From positions 1 through 64,000 of the forward strand of contig JAQGDQ010002381.1 in assembly GCA_030141605.1 (NCBI GenBank): a DNA stretch of 64,000 bases. Reading direction: 5' to 3'. Shown one piece after another: positions 51,301 to 63,279 of the stretch. How positions within the stretch are numbered: position 1 is the stretch's first letter; each line of letters begins with the position of its first letter. Position numbers and translations under genes: made by a program. This DNA comes from Tubiluchus corallicola. Taxonomy: Eukaryota > Priapulida > Priapulimorpha > Priapulimorphida > Tubiluchidae. The notes beneath the pieces were generated by a model. It was not told where the DNA came from. It made no database searches and worked only from the letters and a program-made list of their open reading frames with translations.

Positions 51301-54300
51301 TAAAAGTTGAATTATCAGTGAATGATAAATTATTATGTAGAAGATAACCGCCCTGCAGGTCAAGTGACTAACCTCAAAATTGTCCTTGAAATCTATCATC
51401 TACTACCATTAATCCTTGCAAAGCGCCTTGTGTAAAAAACATCTCTGGTTATTTGTGCTCAAAGAGAAAAAGCTTCTCATAATATTCTTGATTTCTAAAT
51501 GCAGGTTTAGTGATTATTTACCAATGATGACTTATCACCTTAATGGAATATGGAACAAACACGCTGGTCATGGAAGTCCTTTGCATCCTCACTCCTACGA
51601 TGTGGACAAAACTGCGAATATTGTAAGTGAAGAGGTCGCCTTTGAAATATCTTTGTTTTTAGTAATTTCAGTTAAGTGTAAGACAACTTGGAAAATCACA
51701 CACAAGCAAGGGCAGCATTTTTGTGTCATGTGTGTGAAAGGGATAAATTATTGGAAAATCACGGAAGCACTTTTGAGACTAATAGCTATGAAGATGCGGT
51801 ATGATCGTTTTCCTTAGATAACCTAGTAATCTTCCATGCCATATAGTGTTCCTTGGTTTTTAGGGTACTTGGATAACCTAATAATCTTCCATGCCATGTA
51901 GTGTTCCTTAGTTTTTAGTGTACTTGGATAACCTAATAATCTTCCATGCCATGTAGTGTTCCTTAGTTTTTAGTGTACTTAGATAATCTAATAATCTTCC
52001 ATGCCATATAATGTTCCTTAGTTTTTAGTGTACTTAGATAACCTAATAATCTTCCATGCCATGTAGTGTTCCTTAGTTTTTAGGGTACTTAAATAACCTA
52101 GTAATCTTTCATGTCATATAGCGTTCCTTAGTTTTTAGTGTACTTAGATAATCTAATAATCTTCCATGCCATGTAATGTTCCTTAGTTTTTAGTGTACTT
52201 AGATAATCTAATAATCTTCCATGCCATGTAATGTTCCTTAGTTTTTAGCGTACTTAGATAATCTAATAATCTTCCATGCCATATAATGTTCTTTAGTTTT
52301 TAGTGTACTTAGATAATCTAATAATCTTCCATGCCATGTAGTGTTCCTTAGTTTTTAGTGTACTTAGATAATCTATTAATCTTCCATGCCATGTAGTGTT
52401 GCTTAGTTTTTAGTGTACTTAGATAATCTAATAATCTTCCATGCCATGTAGTGTTCCTTAGTTTTTAGTGTATTTAGATAATCTAATAATCTTCCATGCC
52501 ATATAACGTTCCTTAGTTTTTAGTGTACTTAGACAATCTAATAATCTTCCATGCCATATAGCGTTCCTTAGTTTTTAGTGTACTTAGATAATTTAATAAT
52601 CTTCCATGCCATATAGCGTTCCTTAGTTTTTAGTGTACTTAGATAACCTAAATCCTATTATCGTTGCTTTTTTTTAAGGAATTCATCGTCCAATATTGGA
52701 TAAACCATGGAACGGATCCAAAGAAATTGCTGCTGGGAATTCCTCTTTTTGGACAGACTTACACTCTCCAAGACCCATCTGACCACATGTTAAATGCACC
52801 TATTGTAGGAAGTGGCAAGGCTGGACACATGTATCAACAGGAAGGAATGATGCCGTACTACGAGGTTTGTGCCCACAAAACTTTGCTTGAGCTTATTCTT
52901 ATTAAGATTTTCGGCTTCTTGTGGATTGGTAAACACCAATCTTATTACTGCTTAAGTGATAGATTTAGCCAACTGAACAACTGATAATGCTTCTTGCGAA
53001 TATTTTTTGAATGACTTACAGATCTACGTCTTCACTCATAATAAATGAATAAATTACGACAAAATTTGCAGATTATAAAGATTCGCAAATCTGTTTCGGA
53101 AAATTCACAAACATTTTAATGGTACCAATGTGCGGCATTTGTCACATTTGCAAATAAATAAAAATTGTGGTTTATTTCTATTAATTTTAATGACTTGCAT
53201 TACTTAAATCTTTTGTAGGTGTGTTCTGAAGTGATGCCAAGCTATGAAAGCTTTTGGGTTGAAGATCAGCTTGTTCCATTTGCTTACAAAAATGACCAAT
53301 GGATTGGCTACGAGGATTCAAGGAGTATTAGTGAAAAGGTAACAATCCTTTGCAGTATATTTGGACAAGTTCTAGAACTTCCATCACCAAACTTTCACTA
53401 ATTTTTTTGTACGTATTGTTGACCACAGTTAGCATTCAACTGGTTACTGATCACCAACTTTTGTAATTTTTGCAACGCATTTGCATGTTATCAACGGGCC
53501 TCATTTTTCCCTGACTGACAATAGGGTTCGTCTAACTAGTTTTTGTTTGTAGGTCAAGTATGTGATCGACAATCACCTTGGAGGCGTTATGGTCTGGGCA
53601 TTAGGTTTTGATGATTTTAAAGGTCATTGTAATCATGGAAGGAATCCTCTGTTGACCACAATAAAAACAGAATTGCTGGAAGTGACACAGGTGACCTATG
53701 TAATCCACACAAAATCTTCAAATGTTTTACAGCAGTTGCCGCACAAGTATGAAACGGGTGCAGTAGAACCACATTATGCAACATCACATCACGGTGAGAC
53801 GTACAGGCGTCATACTGTGCAACATCGGCGACACTACGTACAACATGTATCCCATCAGCAAGAAGGACAACACCCTGTTCATGGATATGATGAGCACCAT
53901 GCCTACCATGGGCACAGTCGCAGTCGCAGAGTGGAGTCATCATATTCACGGCACGGGAATTATCACGATGCGTATCCTCATCAAACACAAGGAAGTTACA
54001 TACCATATCAAGAACACGAAATGATTCCCCACGAAACGTACAATTACGAAACATATCCACACAGAGATGCATATGAAGTCTACCCTAGCAACAGCTATCC
54101 TTATGACGCTCACAATTATGTAATATATCTGCCGGAGCAGTATGACGTGCACCCTCATCAAACACATGAGAATTACGGTGCATATTCAGCACATGGACAG
54201 TATGATGATTTCGAAGTACATCCTCGTGAAAGTTCTGAAATATATCCAGTAAACGAGCCGCATGCGTACCCTTATGAAAAAAGCAATTATTACGATACTT

Positions 54301-56705
54301 ACCCTGGGTCTGAACTCTATGAAGTTCATCCTTATGAAAGTTATGGTTATGAAACACACCCTGATGAACTGTATGCTGAACATGGACATTATGAAGGGCA
54401 TCCTCGTGAAACATACCCTGAACATGGACATTATGAAGGGCATCCTCGTGAAACATATCCTGAACATGGACATTATGAAGGGCATCCTCGTGAAACATAC
54501 CCTGAACATGGACATTATGAAGTGCATCCTCGTGAAACATACCCTGAACATGGACATTATGAAGTGCATCCTCGTGAAACATACCCTGAACATGGACATT
54601 ATGAAGTGCATCCTCATGAAACATACCCTGAACATGGACATTATGAAGTGCATCCTCGTGAAACATACCCTGAACATGGACACTATGAAGTGCATCCTCA
54701 TGAAACATACCCTGAACATGGACATTATGAAGTGCATCCTCGTGAAACATACCCTGAACATGGACATTATGAAGTGCTTCCTCATGAAACATACCCTGAA
54801 CATGGACACTATGAAGTGCTTCCTCATGAAACATACCCTGAACATGGACACTATGAAGTGCATCCTCATGAAACATACCCTGAACATGGACACTATGAAG
54901 TGCATCCTCGTGAAACATACCCTGAACATGGACATTATGAAGTGCATCCTCGTGAAACATACCCTGAACATGGACATTATGAAGTGCATCCTCATGAAAC
55001 ATACCCTGAACATGGACATTATGAAGTGCATCCTCATGAAACATACCCTGAACATGGACATTATGAAGTGCTTCCTCATGAAACATACCCTGAACATGGA
55101 CACTATGAAGTGCATCCTCATGAAGCGTACCCTGAACATGGACACTATGAAGTGCTTCCTCATGAAACATACCCTGAACATGGACACTATGAAGTGCATC
55201 CTCATGAAACATACCCTGAACATGGACACTATGAAGTGCATCCTCGTGAAACATACCCTGAACATGGACATTATGAAGTGCATCCTCGTGAAACATACCC
55301 TGAACATGGACATTATGAAGTGCATCCTCATGAAACATACCCTGAACATGGACATTATGAAGTGCATCCTCATGAAACATACCCTGAACATGGACATTAT
55401 GAAGTGCTTCCTCATGAAACATACCCTGAACATGGACACTATGAAGTGCATCCTCATGAAACATACCCTGAACATGGACATTATGAAGTGCTTCCTCATG
55501 AAACATACCCTGAACATGGACACTATGAAGTGCATCCTCATGAAACATACCCTGAACATGGACACTATGAAGTGCATCCTCATGAAACGTACCCTGAACA
55601 TGGACACTATGAAGTTCATCCTAATGAATTATATCCTCATGAAGAGTATCCTGAACATGGACACTATGAAGTGCATCCTCATGAAACGTATCCTGAACAT
55701 GGACACTATGAAGTGCATCCTCATGAAGAGTATCCTGAACATGGACACTATGAAGTGCATCCTCATGAAACGTATCCTGAACATGGACACTATGAAGTGC
55801 ATCCTCATGAAACGTACCCTGAACATGGACACTATGAAGTGCATCCTCATGAAACGTATCCTGAATATGGACACTATGAAGTGCATCCTCATGAAACGTA
55901 CCCTGAATATGGACACTATGAAGTGCATCCTCATGAAACGTACCCTGAACATGGACACTATGAAGTGCATCCTCATGAAACGTACCCTGAACATGGACAC
56001 TATGAAGTGCATCCTCATGAAACGTACCCTGAACATGGACACTATGAAGTGCATCCTCATGAAACGTACCCTGAACATGGACACTATGAAGTGCATCCTC
56101 ATGAAACATACCCTGAACATGGACACGATGCATATGAAAGCTATCCAGGCCACTATGATACGTATCCATCACATGTTTCCACAGTTGGTATTCCATTTCC
56201 ACACCATACAGCTTATTCTTATGAAGGGTATCCTACAAATCAATCCTATGAACAATATCCACGTAATACTTACAACGATTATGAATTACCTGGTACTGTT
56301 GGACACGAGACATATCCCAGTAATACTCATGGGGGCGAAAGCCTTGGCCCAGTAGTTGCCCAGGAAGAGCAGAGGCCATATAATCCAGAATTGGAGGAAA
56401 CAAAACTTTCGGATTCCGGTTCATCTGCTTCTGGAAGAAACGGCGCTGTGGGAATGGCTACAGAAAGTACGCAATGTGAGGTGAAAGGACCAGGTCCCTC
56501 TTGCTCCGGACATTCGCACATGGTAATGGCAAATCCAATAAACTGTCGCAAGTACTATCTATGTCTGTGGCAGAACACACCCAATGAAATGCGTGTTCCA
56601 ATGAACTGCCCGGAGGGAACAGTCTTTCATCCATTCAAATACATGTGTGATGATAAGGAAAATGTTGATACATCCGTAATATGTAAATGTGGAGAAGAGT
56701 CGTGA
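47078..56705 (+). CDS. Chitinase-like GH18 protein with His/Tyr repeat array and chitin-binding domain
   Basis: Exons: 47078-47147, 48481-48672, 50611-50873, 51116-51240, 51505-51622, 52679-52864, 53219-53338 and 53553-56705. All are GT-AG with consistent phases, giving 1408 residues. A signal peptide (GVCLVLVLLAGLSS) is followed by a complete GH18 domain (~35-425; LLAVGGWAEGSQRF, FDGLNVDWEFPGY, PMMTYHLNG, LLLGIPLFGQTY, GGVMVWALGFDDFKG). A Tyr/His-rich linker, ~42 copies of a 14-residue repeat (~633-1218) and a six-cysteine type-2 chitin-binding domain (~1333-1405) follow. Catalytic Glu153 and Asp151 are kept. The second Asp of DxxDxDxE is Asn149, and the Asp of MxYD is His228, so hydrolysis is probably weak or lost. 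An in-frame ATG at 47051 is an alternative start, but TTATTTTTGCAG just before 47078 could be an acceptor of a 5'-UTR intron. AATAAA follows at 56846. Confidence 0.9.
48060..48306 (+). mobile_element. LINE 3' end with conserved stem-loop and (CTTG)n tail
   Basis: AGGGTGGC (48094-48101) pairs with GCCACCCT (48128-48135). The loop has CTGACC...GATGAC and TTCTTTC as in the LINE at 21048. Downstream are AATAAAC-type sequence and about a dozen CTTG units. Coding sequence is absent (5'-truncated copy), inside intron 1 of the chitinase-like gene. Confidence 0.7.
49676..49770 (-). mobile_element. LINE-type 3' tail, (TTGAA)n
   Basis: On the minus strand an AAATAAAAAATTATT is followed by TGAATTGAATTGAATTG, a microsatellite-like tail of a short 5'-truncated insertion. 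Its other boundary is unclear. Confidence 0.45.
51795..52655. repeat. 55-bp intronic minisatellite (about 15 copies)
   Basis: Unit AATAATCTTCCATGCCATGT plus AGTGTTCCTTAGTTTTTAGT plus GTACTTAGATAATCT in the intron between exons 5 and 6 of the chitinase-like gene. Small variants only. Confidence 0.95.
54370..56125 (+). repeat. 42-bp coding minisatellite: 14-residue His/Tyr/Glu/Pro repeats
   Basis: The consensus peptide is HGHYEVHPHETYPE. The N-terminal units have EGHPRE, the middle mixes HPRE, HPHE and LPHE, and the C-terminal units are HPHE with some YPEYGH. One unit is altered (HPNELYPHEEYPE). An eight-unit block (336 bp) is duplicated in tandem at about 54847-55520. His plus Tyr make up roughly 40 percent of each unit, with two or three Glu. 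All other long frames over this region are shadows. Confidence 0.97.
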
Positions 56706-56845
56706 TATGTAGCAGTAGACTAATTTGTTTTTGTGTGCCAGTCCTTGCTGTTTACCTGTGACCATGTTTAATCCCTTTTCAAAAGTGGGAGGAATAGTGT
56801 CCTAGTAATGCTTAGCAGTATCTTTTTATTACCTAGATCATTGGA

Positions 56846-56851
56846 AATAAA
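56846..56851 (+). terminator. Polyadenylation signal of the chitinase-like gene
   Basis: AATAAA 141 nt after the TGA. Confidence 0.65.
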
Positions 56852-56859
56852 TGTAATTG

Positions 56860-57906
56860 ACTAAAGCAGCAACCGAATTGCAACAGCGGAAAACTGATAA
56901 TTTCATTTCTGCCTTTTTGAACATCATCGATCAGGTTTTATTACTTGAGGTAATATTTTTTTTAAAAGGAAACACTTGTTTTGTAGCTGAGCAGAACTTC
57001 CTTAGCCTTTCGTTTAAGACTTTGGTGCTCGGTACTCTTGCTGCTTATGCCCAAAACAACTAGACCTGCTACTGCCGGCAAAAGTATATTTTTTCCAAAG
57101 TTACTAGTAGAAGCTTTAGTGTAGTTCTATAGCTTTATTTACAGTATGTTTTAGTGATAGTATTTATGTTGCTAGTAGTTGATTTAGGCCAAAGCTACAG
57201 AGCTATAATCTGGTTTTTTTCCTTCATTAGCTGGTTCTGTTTCGATTACTTTATTCCTCAAACTGATTTTAAAAACAAGTGATTTTCTCAACATTATTAT
57301 CTGTATATTCGTGCCAAAATTTGGGCATCGTTAACTTATTGATTATAATGATTTCAGTTTATAATTCCTAATACAATTTAAATTACGCGTAAGTTCAAAA
57401 TTTAAATAAAAAGAATTTTTGTGCATGAAATTAATGTTATGTTGTTATAGCAACGTTCACTTTGTTGTTGATGTTTTGTCGTTTATTGTTAAGACAGAAT
57501 GCATCTTTTGCATACCGTTGTTGTTATCCTTGTTAATAGTATTGTTATTATTTTTGCATAAAATTGATTTTGAATTATGCACATTCTAAAGCGAGCAAAA
57601 TGACATTAAGATTGGAGTACACTGTAAAAATGAATAAAAATTATGCCCAATAGCGTAATTTTTGTAATTCAGTTTTATTAATAAAGCTATAATGCAAAAT
57701 CGTTGAGTATTATGATAATTTTTATTATTTGTACAAAAACTACATGTTGTTATCGCAATTGTGACATTTTAAGGCCGTTTTTATATATTTGTAATAAATC
57801 TATATACAAAACTAATTCTAAGGACTTAATCCAACAGTAAAATTTAACATTGCAATTTTTTGATAACCGGAAGTAAGTAATGCTTCATGCATGCCCTGAA
57901 TTTAAC
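56860..57906. other. Convergent intergenic region
   Basis: Lies between the two 3' ends. AATAAA-like sequences occur on both strands (for example ACAAATATATAAAAACGG on the minus side near 57780). No gene was seen. Confidence 0.4.
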
Positions 57907-60238
57907 TTAATAACAATAACATCGTTGGCCACCTACTGGACGATGTAAAGTGTTATCATGGCGAATCGGACTCGTTGAATATCCATGCTGTCGGTATTTA
58001 CTGGGATGGCCGTAGCTGTAATCGTCGTTAGCATATCCGCCATTGTGATAAGTTTTCGTTGATGGATAATCGTAGCCGTAGCCGTCGTAAGAATGGCTTA
58101 ATATTGGTCGAACTATGTCGTACTTGTATAACGTTTCTGGTTGATAATATTCATGGCCTTCCCTAGGACAAGAAGCAAAGCATTTAATTATGTTCATCGA
58201 CTTGTTAATTAAACTATATTAACCCCGATGTATATACTCGGTGTAGCAATAGATGCATTTCAAAAAAAGAGTTAAAATTCAAGCGAGACCACGTGACTAA
58301 AATACACATGCAATCGCTGCAGTTGGGTGTTTAAATAAACTTGTTATTCTTTATAGTAAAATATTTCGTTAAAATATTTTTATAGTAAAAGAGAAATAAA
58401 AAGCGGTTTCTACTGAAAAATTTTCGTATGTCTACGATTTAACTTCTAATAAAGTCATAACTTACTTTACTGATATTTTGGTAATTGGTTAAAAATATAT
58501 TAACATAGCTTCTGTTTTAATAAATTTAATAATTTTACGAAGTGCACTGTAGTGACATCTATTAACGAATAAGTTAATTAATCAGTGTTCTGTGCCCACT
58601 GCGAACCTTACAAACTGGTTTTAGGCATGATTGCGTTATCCATCGTTAAACAAGAAATTTAATAATCACGATCAAGTGAATTTAAACAAGTGAACAGCTG
58701 TTTTAAAAGCAAACAAACTAAGTATGATTTCAGTAACACTTGATTTCAGACAATGTTGTTCATATAATTTGCCAGATAATTACTATCAAAACAATTTGTT
58801 ACTTTTTGGCGCTTGTTAAATTGCAAAACAATATAATAAGTTTCAGCCGTTTTGAATTATAACTTTAGTTTAGTTTTGTTTAGTTTTGTCTGTATGCTTA
58901 CTTGTAATCGTAGTCGTAACCTCTAGATTTTGCTGAGGTCTCCTTCGCGTAGGATTTATCTTGACTAGTCAAAGTTCCGTGAGCCCGACCAGAGCGAGAA
59001 AATGAGGTTTCGCTACTTTTCTGCCCATCTCCTTCCAACTTGCCTTTGCTCACCGGTCCGTACGTTGTGGTGTGAAAATAAGTTTTTGGAGCTGGTGCTA
59101 CTTTGTGATAGGCTGCTGTGTTGCCCTTATAGCCGTGTGGAACAGCACCTCCGGGAGCAAACGCCACATCGTTCCGGTACGATGGCCCACTGGCGCTTAC
59201 CATGCTAAGTACAGCAACGGCTAGAACGGCAACAAGAATCGTATCCCTGCAACGAAAATTTGCATTAGCCTTGTGTTAAGTGCACAGGTAAGAAGTGTAT
59301 CATCATCATGATCATCGCCGTCGTCTTCATCGTAGTTGCATTCATCATTCGTCATTATCATCATCAAAACAGCAGCAGCAGCAACAGCAATAGCAACAAC
59401 GACAACAACAACAACAATTACTTCTACAACTACATTACTATTACTGCTACTGCTACTAAAACTACAACAATAATTACAACAACAGTAGCATGATTAACAG
59501 TAACAACGACGGTAGCATCAGCAACAAGCAACATCAACATTATAACTACCCGGAACTGGTATTTGCCAGATGATAAAGTTCCCAACTCTTACAAGCATGG
59601 GTCTAAATTCAACTTAAAATTTGAAACAAAAACTTTTGCAAAATTTAGATTTACAGTTTAAGAACGTGGTCCTAATTCTGAATTTTCGCATCTTTTTAAC
59701 ATGTTTATTTAAAAAATCAATTAATTGAATAAGCTTTGAAATCAGTAATGAGCATAAGTATCCACTTTTTTAAAGAAAATTGCACAAACGTGGATGTAAA
59801 AATACGTCAAAAGCTTGTTGTGCGCTTCAGTACTAAGTTCGCACTATAATTTGCAAATTTTACAAATAAATTTACATTTCATTATTAACAAGAAGATAAT
59901 ATTATTAGATAACATTATTGTAATCCTTTTATAGAATATTTCAATTACAAGCTGTTATTTCGATACTATTTTTGTAGTTTTAAACTTCAAATCAAACGTT
60001 TGCACATTTTTTTTTAAATTGATTATTTATGCTGACTGCTGAATTGAGCAAATTAGACTAGACTGCTGATCAAAAATTTTAAACTTGCTAATAAAAAACA
60101 TTTTCAGAAAATGAATAGGACTCTGTGCATCGTTAATTTATAAAGCTAGCAACTAAATGACTTTTTACAGATTTATCAAAATCATTCAAACGTTTACATC
60201 AAGTTTTGAAATAAAAAAACAGTTACTCGCACTTACAT
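57907..60238 (-). CDS. Secreted Tyr/Gly/Ser/His-rich structural-type protein (200 aa)
   Basis: Exon 1 contributes only AT of the start codon (60238-60237, donor GTAAGT). Exon 2 is 59246-58902 (after CGTTGCAG) and starts with the G. Exon 3 is 58162-57907 (after CTTCTTGTCCTAG). Phases match and give 200 residues. The N-terminus (MDTILVAVLAVAVLSMVSAS) is a signal peptide. The mature part has a Lys/Ser/Thr-rich first half (APAPKTYFHTTTYG, SRSGRAHGTL) and a second half with GYDYDYK, YDGYGYDYPS, HNGGYANDDYSYGHPSKY and a C-terminal CYCY. No catalytic domain is recognisable. Composition fits an extracellular matrix, cuticle, adhesive or tube protein with oxidisable tyrosines (inference). It is convergent with the chitinase-like gene 1.2 kb away. 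Confidence 0.8.
59290..59520. repeat. Degenerate ATC / CAA / ACA trinucleotide tract
   Basis: Low-complexity CATCAT, AGCAAC and ACAACA triplets in intron 1 of the small secreted gene; open on the plus strand by composition only. Confidence 0.8.
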
Positions 60239-60320
60239 TTTGAAGTTTTGCTCTCTGACCGTAGGCCTGCGATTGTGGAACAATTTGACAACTGTGGCAG
60301 TCGGGAAAATGTGGAAAGCA

Positions 60321-60327
60321 TTTATAG
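60321..60327 (-). promoter_or_regulatory. TATA box of the secreted Tyr-rich gene
   Basis: The minus strand reads GGCCTCTATAAATGCTTT, with CTATAAA about 83 nt upstream of the split start codon and ATTGG (inverted CCAAT) just upstream. A 5' UTR of roughly 55 nt would result. Confidence 0.6.
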
Positions 60328-60419
60328 AGGCCAATTAGAAACGTCCTCCAAATGATAGCGGTCATGGCGTAAAAACTGGGTGCCAATTTCAGGAAAATGC
60401 ACTAGTTTCTGGGCGGAAA

Positions 60420-61370
60420 ATTACCATCGTTAGCGTATATACAGGATATTAAGCCCTACATTTATAGACAATAACGCTGTGTTAATGTTTAAAGGTTTCC
60501 AGCAAGAAACACGGGTTAGTTGTTCGTTTTTTTCTATTTTTATGTGTTAGGCAAACGTGGACACCAAAACTTTAGTATAAATTATCGAAACTTCAGTATA
60601 ATGACGAATTGGTTTATGACAATTTATAAGTGACTCCTCAATTAGACATATTACGTACGTTGTGTTTCAGGAAATGATAATTCGTTGTATTTTCTAAAAA
60701 ATAATCATATGTATCTGTAAACTTAATAAAGATTTAAATTGTTTATTACAGAAAAATATCCGTTTCATAGACAGATCATTGTATAACAAGTTTCAATAAA
60801 TTTTTATTAGAAAAATGCAGTGTTTCTACTACATCATTTCCGGCCACCCGTCTTACTTGAATACACAGTTACTTTGCAAACCTTTCAATTATTATGTCTT
60901 TTTTCGCTATATTACATCAACCCATATACATTTGTACCTCTAATGATATCGAAAAAGCAAAATATTTAATGACGACTACGTGTTTTAACAAGCTCGGTTA
61001 TACGTGTTAGCAACTTGTGCAACTTAGCAACAACGAACATGATAGCAACTTTTTGACATTTGTTTTAAACTTACGAATTCTAATTAATATTACTCTAATT
61101 AATAGCAGTTGTGAATTGAGTTCGATTCCTCCAATGTTCACTGTTTAAATAAGTACTTGACTGTGGTTACGTTGTGCTGATGCTTTGCTGCTGTTATTCA
61201 CTATGAGATTTTGCAGTATTATTTGTTCACTTAACATGCTTCATTCAATAGGACTTTCTGGACAACCCAATGCCCATTCTTAAAAGTTACGTCTCTTTGC
61301 GGTGTAGAAGGTATTGGGTTCGACTCTTCAGTCCCTTATAAGCATCTCGTTGACAAAACTAATGTCTAAT
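60420..61370. other. Upstream intergenic region, nothing recognised
   Basis: AT-rich sequence without exons, repeats or RNA genes that I can support. Confidence 0.4.
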
Positions 61371-61375
61371 GTGTC

Positions 61376-61620
61376 TAGACATAGACATAGACATAGACAT
61401 AGACATAGACATAGACATAGACATAGACATAGACATAGACATAGACATAGACATAGACATAGACATAGACATAGACATAGACATAGACATAGACATAGAA
61501 CATTTATTTTCTCCAATTAGTTTAACATCAAACGTTTTTTAAATATTAAGTAATTATAATCATGGAGCAGGGCAGGGAAGGACCGTAGGGTCTTCTAGTC
61601 TCCTGCCATTTCTTATAAAT
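61376..61620 (-). mobile_element. LINE 3' end with conserved stem-loop and (TATGTC)n tail
   Basis: On the minus strand GGCAGG (61607-61602) pairs with CCTGCC (61576-61571), and GACC-CTAC-GGTC forms the inner helix. The bulge reads GACTAGAA, as in the 21-kb LINE (GACTAGAT). Then come AAAATAAATGTTC and about 20 TATGTC hexamers (61376-61498). The element body to the right (to about 62.1 kb) has no clear coding sequence. Confidence 0.7.
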
Positions 61621-62456
61621 AGATTAAGACATTAAAAATTAACGGTGATGCTGCAGATAACAAAAACAAAAACAAATAAGAAAAAAATAATAATAAAAAC
61701 AGTATAAATGATACAAATTATTCAAAAAGAACTGAAAACAAAAAATAATAAAGTTAGATCTAAACAAAACAATACAATTATTCAGTAATTAGGATTATTA
61801 TATGTAGTAGTTTCAAATGGGGTCTTATTAACAGGGGAATTTGGCCAAGGTTAGTGAGTAAAGTTAAAAACTGAGAGTACGGAAAGAAAAAAATAAGCAT
61901 AAAAAGTGTAATATAGAAAAATTTATGAGAAAAAGTAACTATGAGAAAGAGCAACAATTACTTAGGAGATGAGTTTACTCTAGGTAAACTAATGTGTGGA
62001 ATTATAGTACTAGTTACAAATTAGTCAGTGCGTGCCCTTGAGATGTATGCAACTAAGCAGAGTAGGACTAAACCCAATAATTATTTGTAAACCTGTAAAT
62101 TGGTGAGCAAGCTTCGCAGTAAACCGTTTGCCGTAAAAATAGATGCGCATATTATGAACAATACCAAGTTTTAAATACGAATACAGAATTTGGAGATTCT
62201 AATGTGAATTAAACGAAAAATTCAAATTTTCAAAAAATATCTTTTATCCATTAAGTTAAATCATTACTGACTTTAAAAAACTGTTCGATACCTTTCTGAC
62301 ACTTTAAATCGTTTTCTCTTGATTGGAAGTTGAAGTGGTGAGAGCGAGTATCTGTGCACTATCCTGATTTTTTTGTATTTTTAATTTCAATGCCAAAAAT
62401 GTTTGCTTGTTCATGTACATCATATCTATGTTAACTCGTCTTAAGAAACTGCTAAT
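61621..62456. other. AT-rich DNA up to the 5S array
   Basis: The first half may be the 3' UTR of the minus-strand LINE remnant. Bases 62290-62450 are 5S-array spacer (GGAAGTTGAAGTGGTGA motif shared with 62650 and 63480). Confidence 0.45.
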
Positions 62457-62574
62457 GTCTACGGCCATATCACATTGAATACACCGGTTCTCGTCTGATC
62501 ACCGAAGTTAAGCAATGTAGAGCGTGGTTAGTACTTGGATGGGGGACCGCCTAGGAATACCACGTGCTGTAGAC
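62457..62574 (+). rRNA. 5S rRNA: 5S ribosomal RNA, copy 1
   Basis: 118-nt gene starting GTCTACGGCCATATCACATT and ending GTGCTGTAGAC, followed by TTTTT as RNA polymerase III terminator. Helix I pairs fully (GTCTACGG with CTGTAGAC). Internal promoter: A box AGTTAAGCAA and C box GGTTAGTACTTGGATGGG. The C-box region has GGGGGACC where copy 2 has GGGTGACC. Confidence 0.95.
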
Positions 62575-62912
62575 TTTTTAGCTAGTGACTATTAACTATC
62601 AAAGTGTGTGCACAACACGACCGTTTCATTTTGACAGTATTGTTTTTGATTTTTGGAAGTTGAAGTGGTGAAAATAAATGTCTGTCTCGACATTATGTTG
62701 ATTTTTTTTGCATTTTAATGTGAAAGACTATCTACTTGTTGCATTTCTCCAATATTATACAAAGTAAGGAAAAATGAAAATAAAACTAGAAAATCAGCCA
62801 CTGTCCTTCAAAAATGATTTTTGATTTTCATAAAAAATCAAAACAGATACTTTGTTACTACGTTCACCTTCATCTATCTATTATTTCTATATTATCTGTC
62901 TATAACAAAATG

Positions 62913-62970
62913 CAGAAGTTAAGCAACCTCAAACCTGGTTTTGCGTTTGAATGGGTGACTGCCCGGTACT
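62913..62970 (+). pseudogene. Partial 5S rRNA-like fragment
   Basis: Contains GAAGTTAAGCAACCTC, AACCTGGTT and GAATGGGTGACTGCCCGG in 5S order with deletions. Both ends are missing. Its AACCTGG differs from the neighbours' AGCGTGG, so it may derive from another 5S variant or a 5S-derived SINE. Confidence 0.6.
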
Positions 62971-63279
62971 TACATTTTTCTAAATGATCAGGAAGGGTGA
63001 TGACAAATGCTGTAAGATCTTTTTCACCACTCAAAAATGGATTTTTGTTCTGACAAATATTTTTAAATGAAGAATCTTTTTGCTTGTTCATGCTTGATCA
63101 TTCCCATGTTTAATTATGTCATATCTAGAAGGTAATATACTTAAGCACGGTATTCAACCTCCCTGACATTTTATAATTTCATGTGATATTTCTGTTTATA
63201 CTTTGCATTAAAATGCTAAAAAGGTTTACTTGTTCATGTACATCATTTCTATGTTAACTCATCTTAAGAAACTGTTAAT

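Noticed and set aside
54085-56355. Very long frames in other frames of the chitinase repeat (up to ~700 codons)
   Set aside because: The 42-bp period keeps several frames open. Only the frame joined to GH18 and the chitin-binding domain has domain and splice support.
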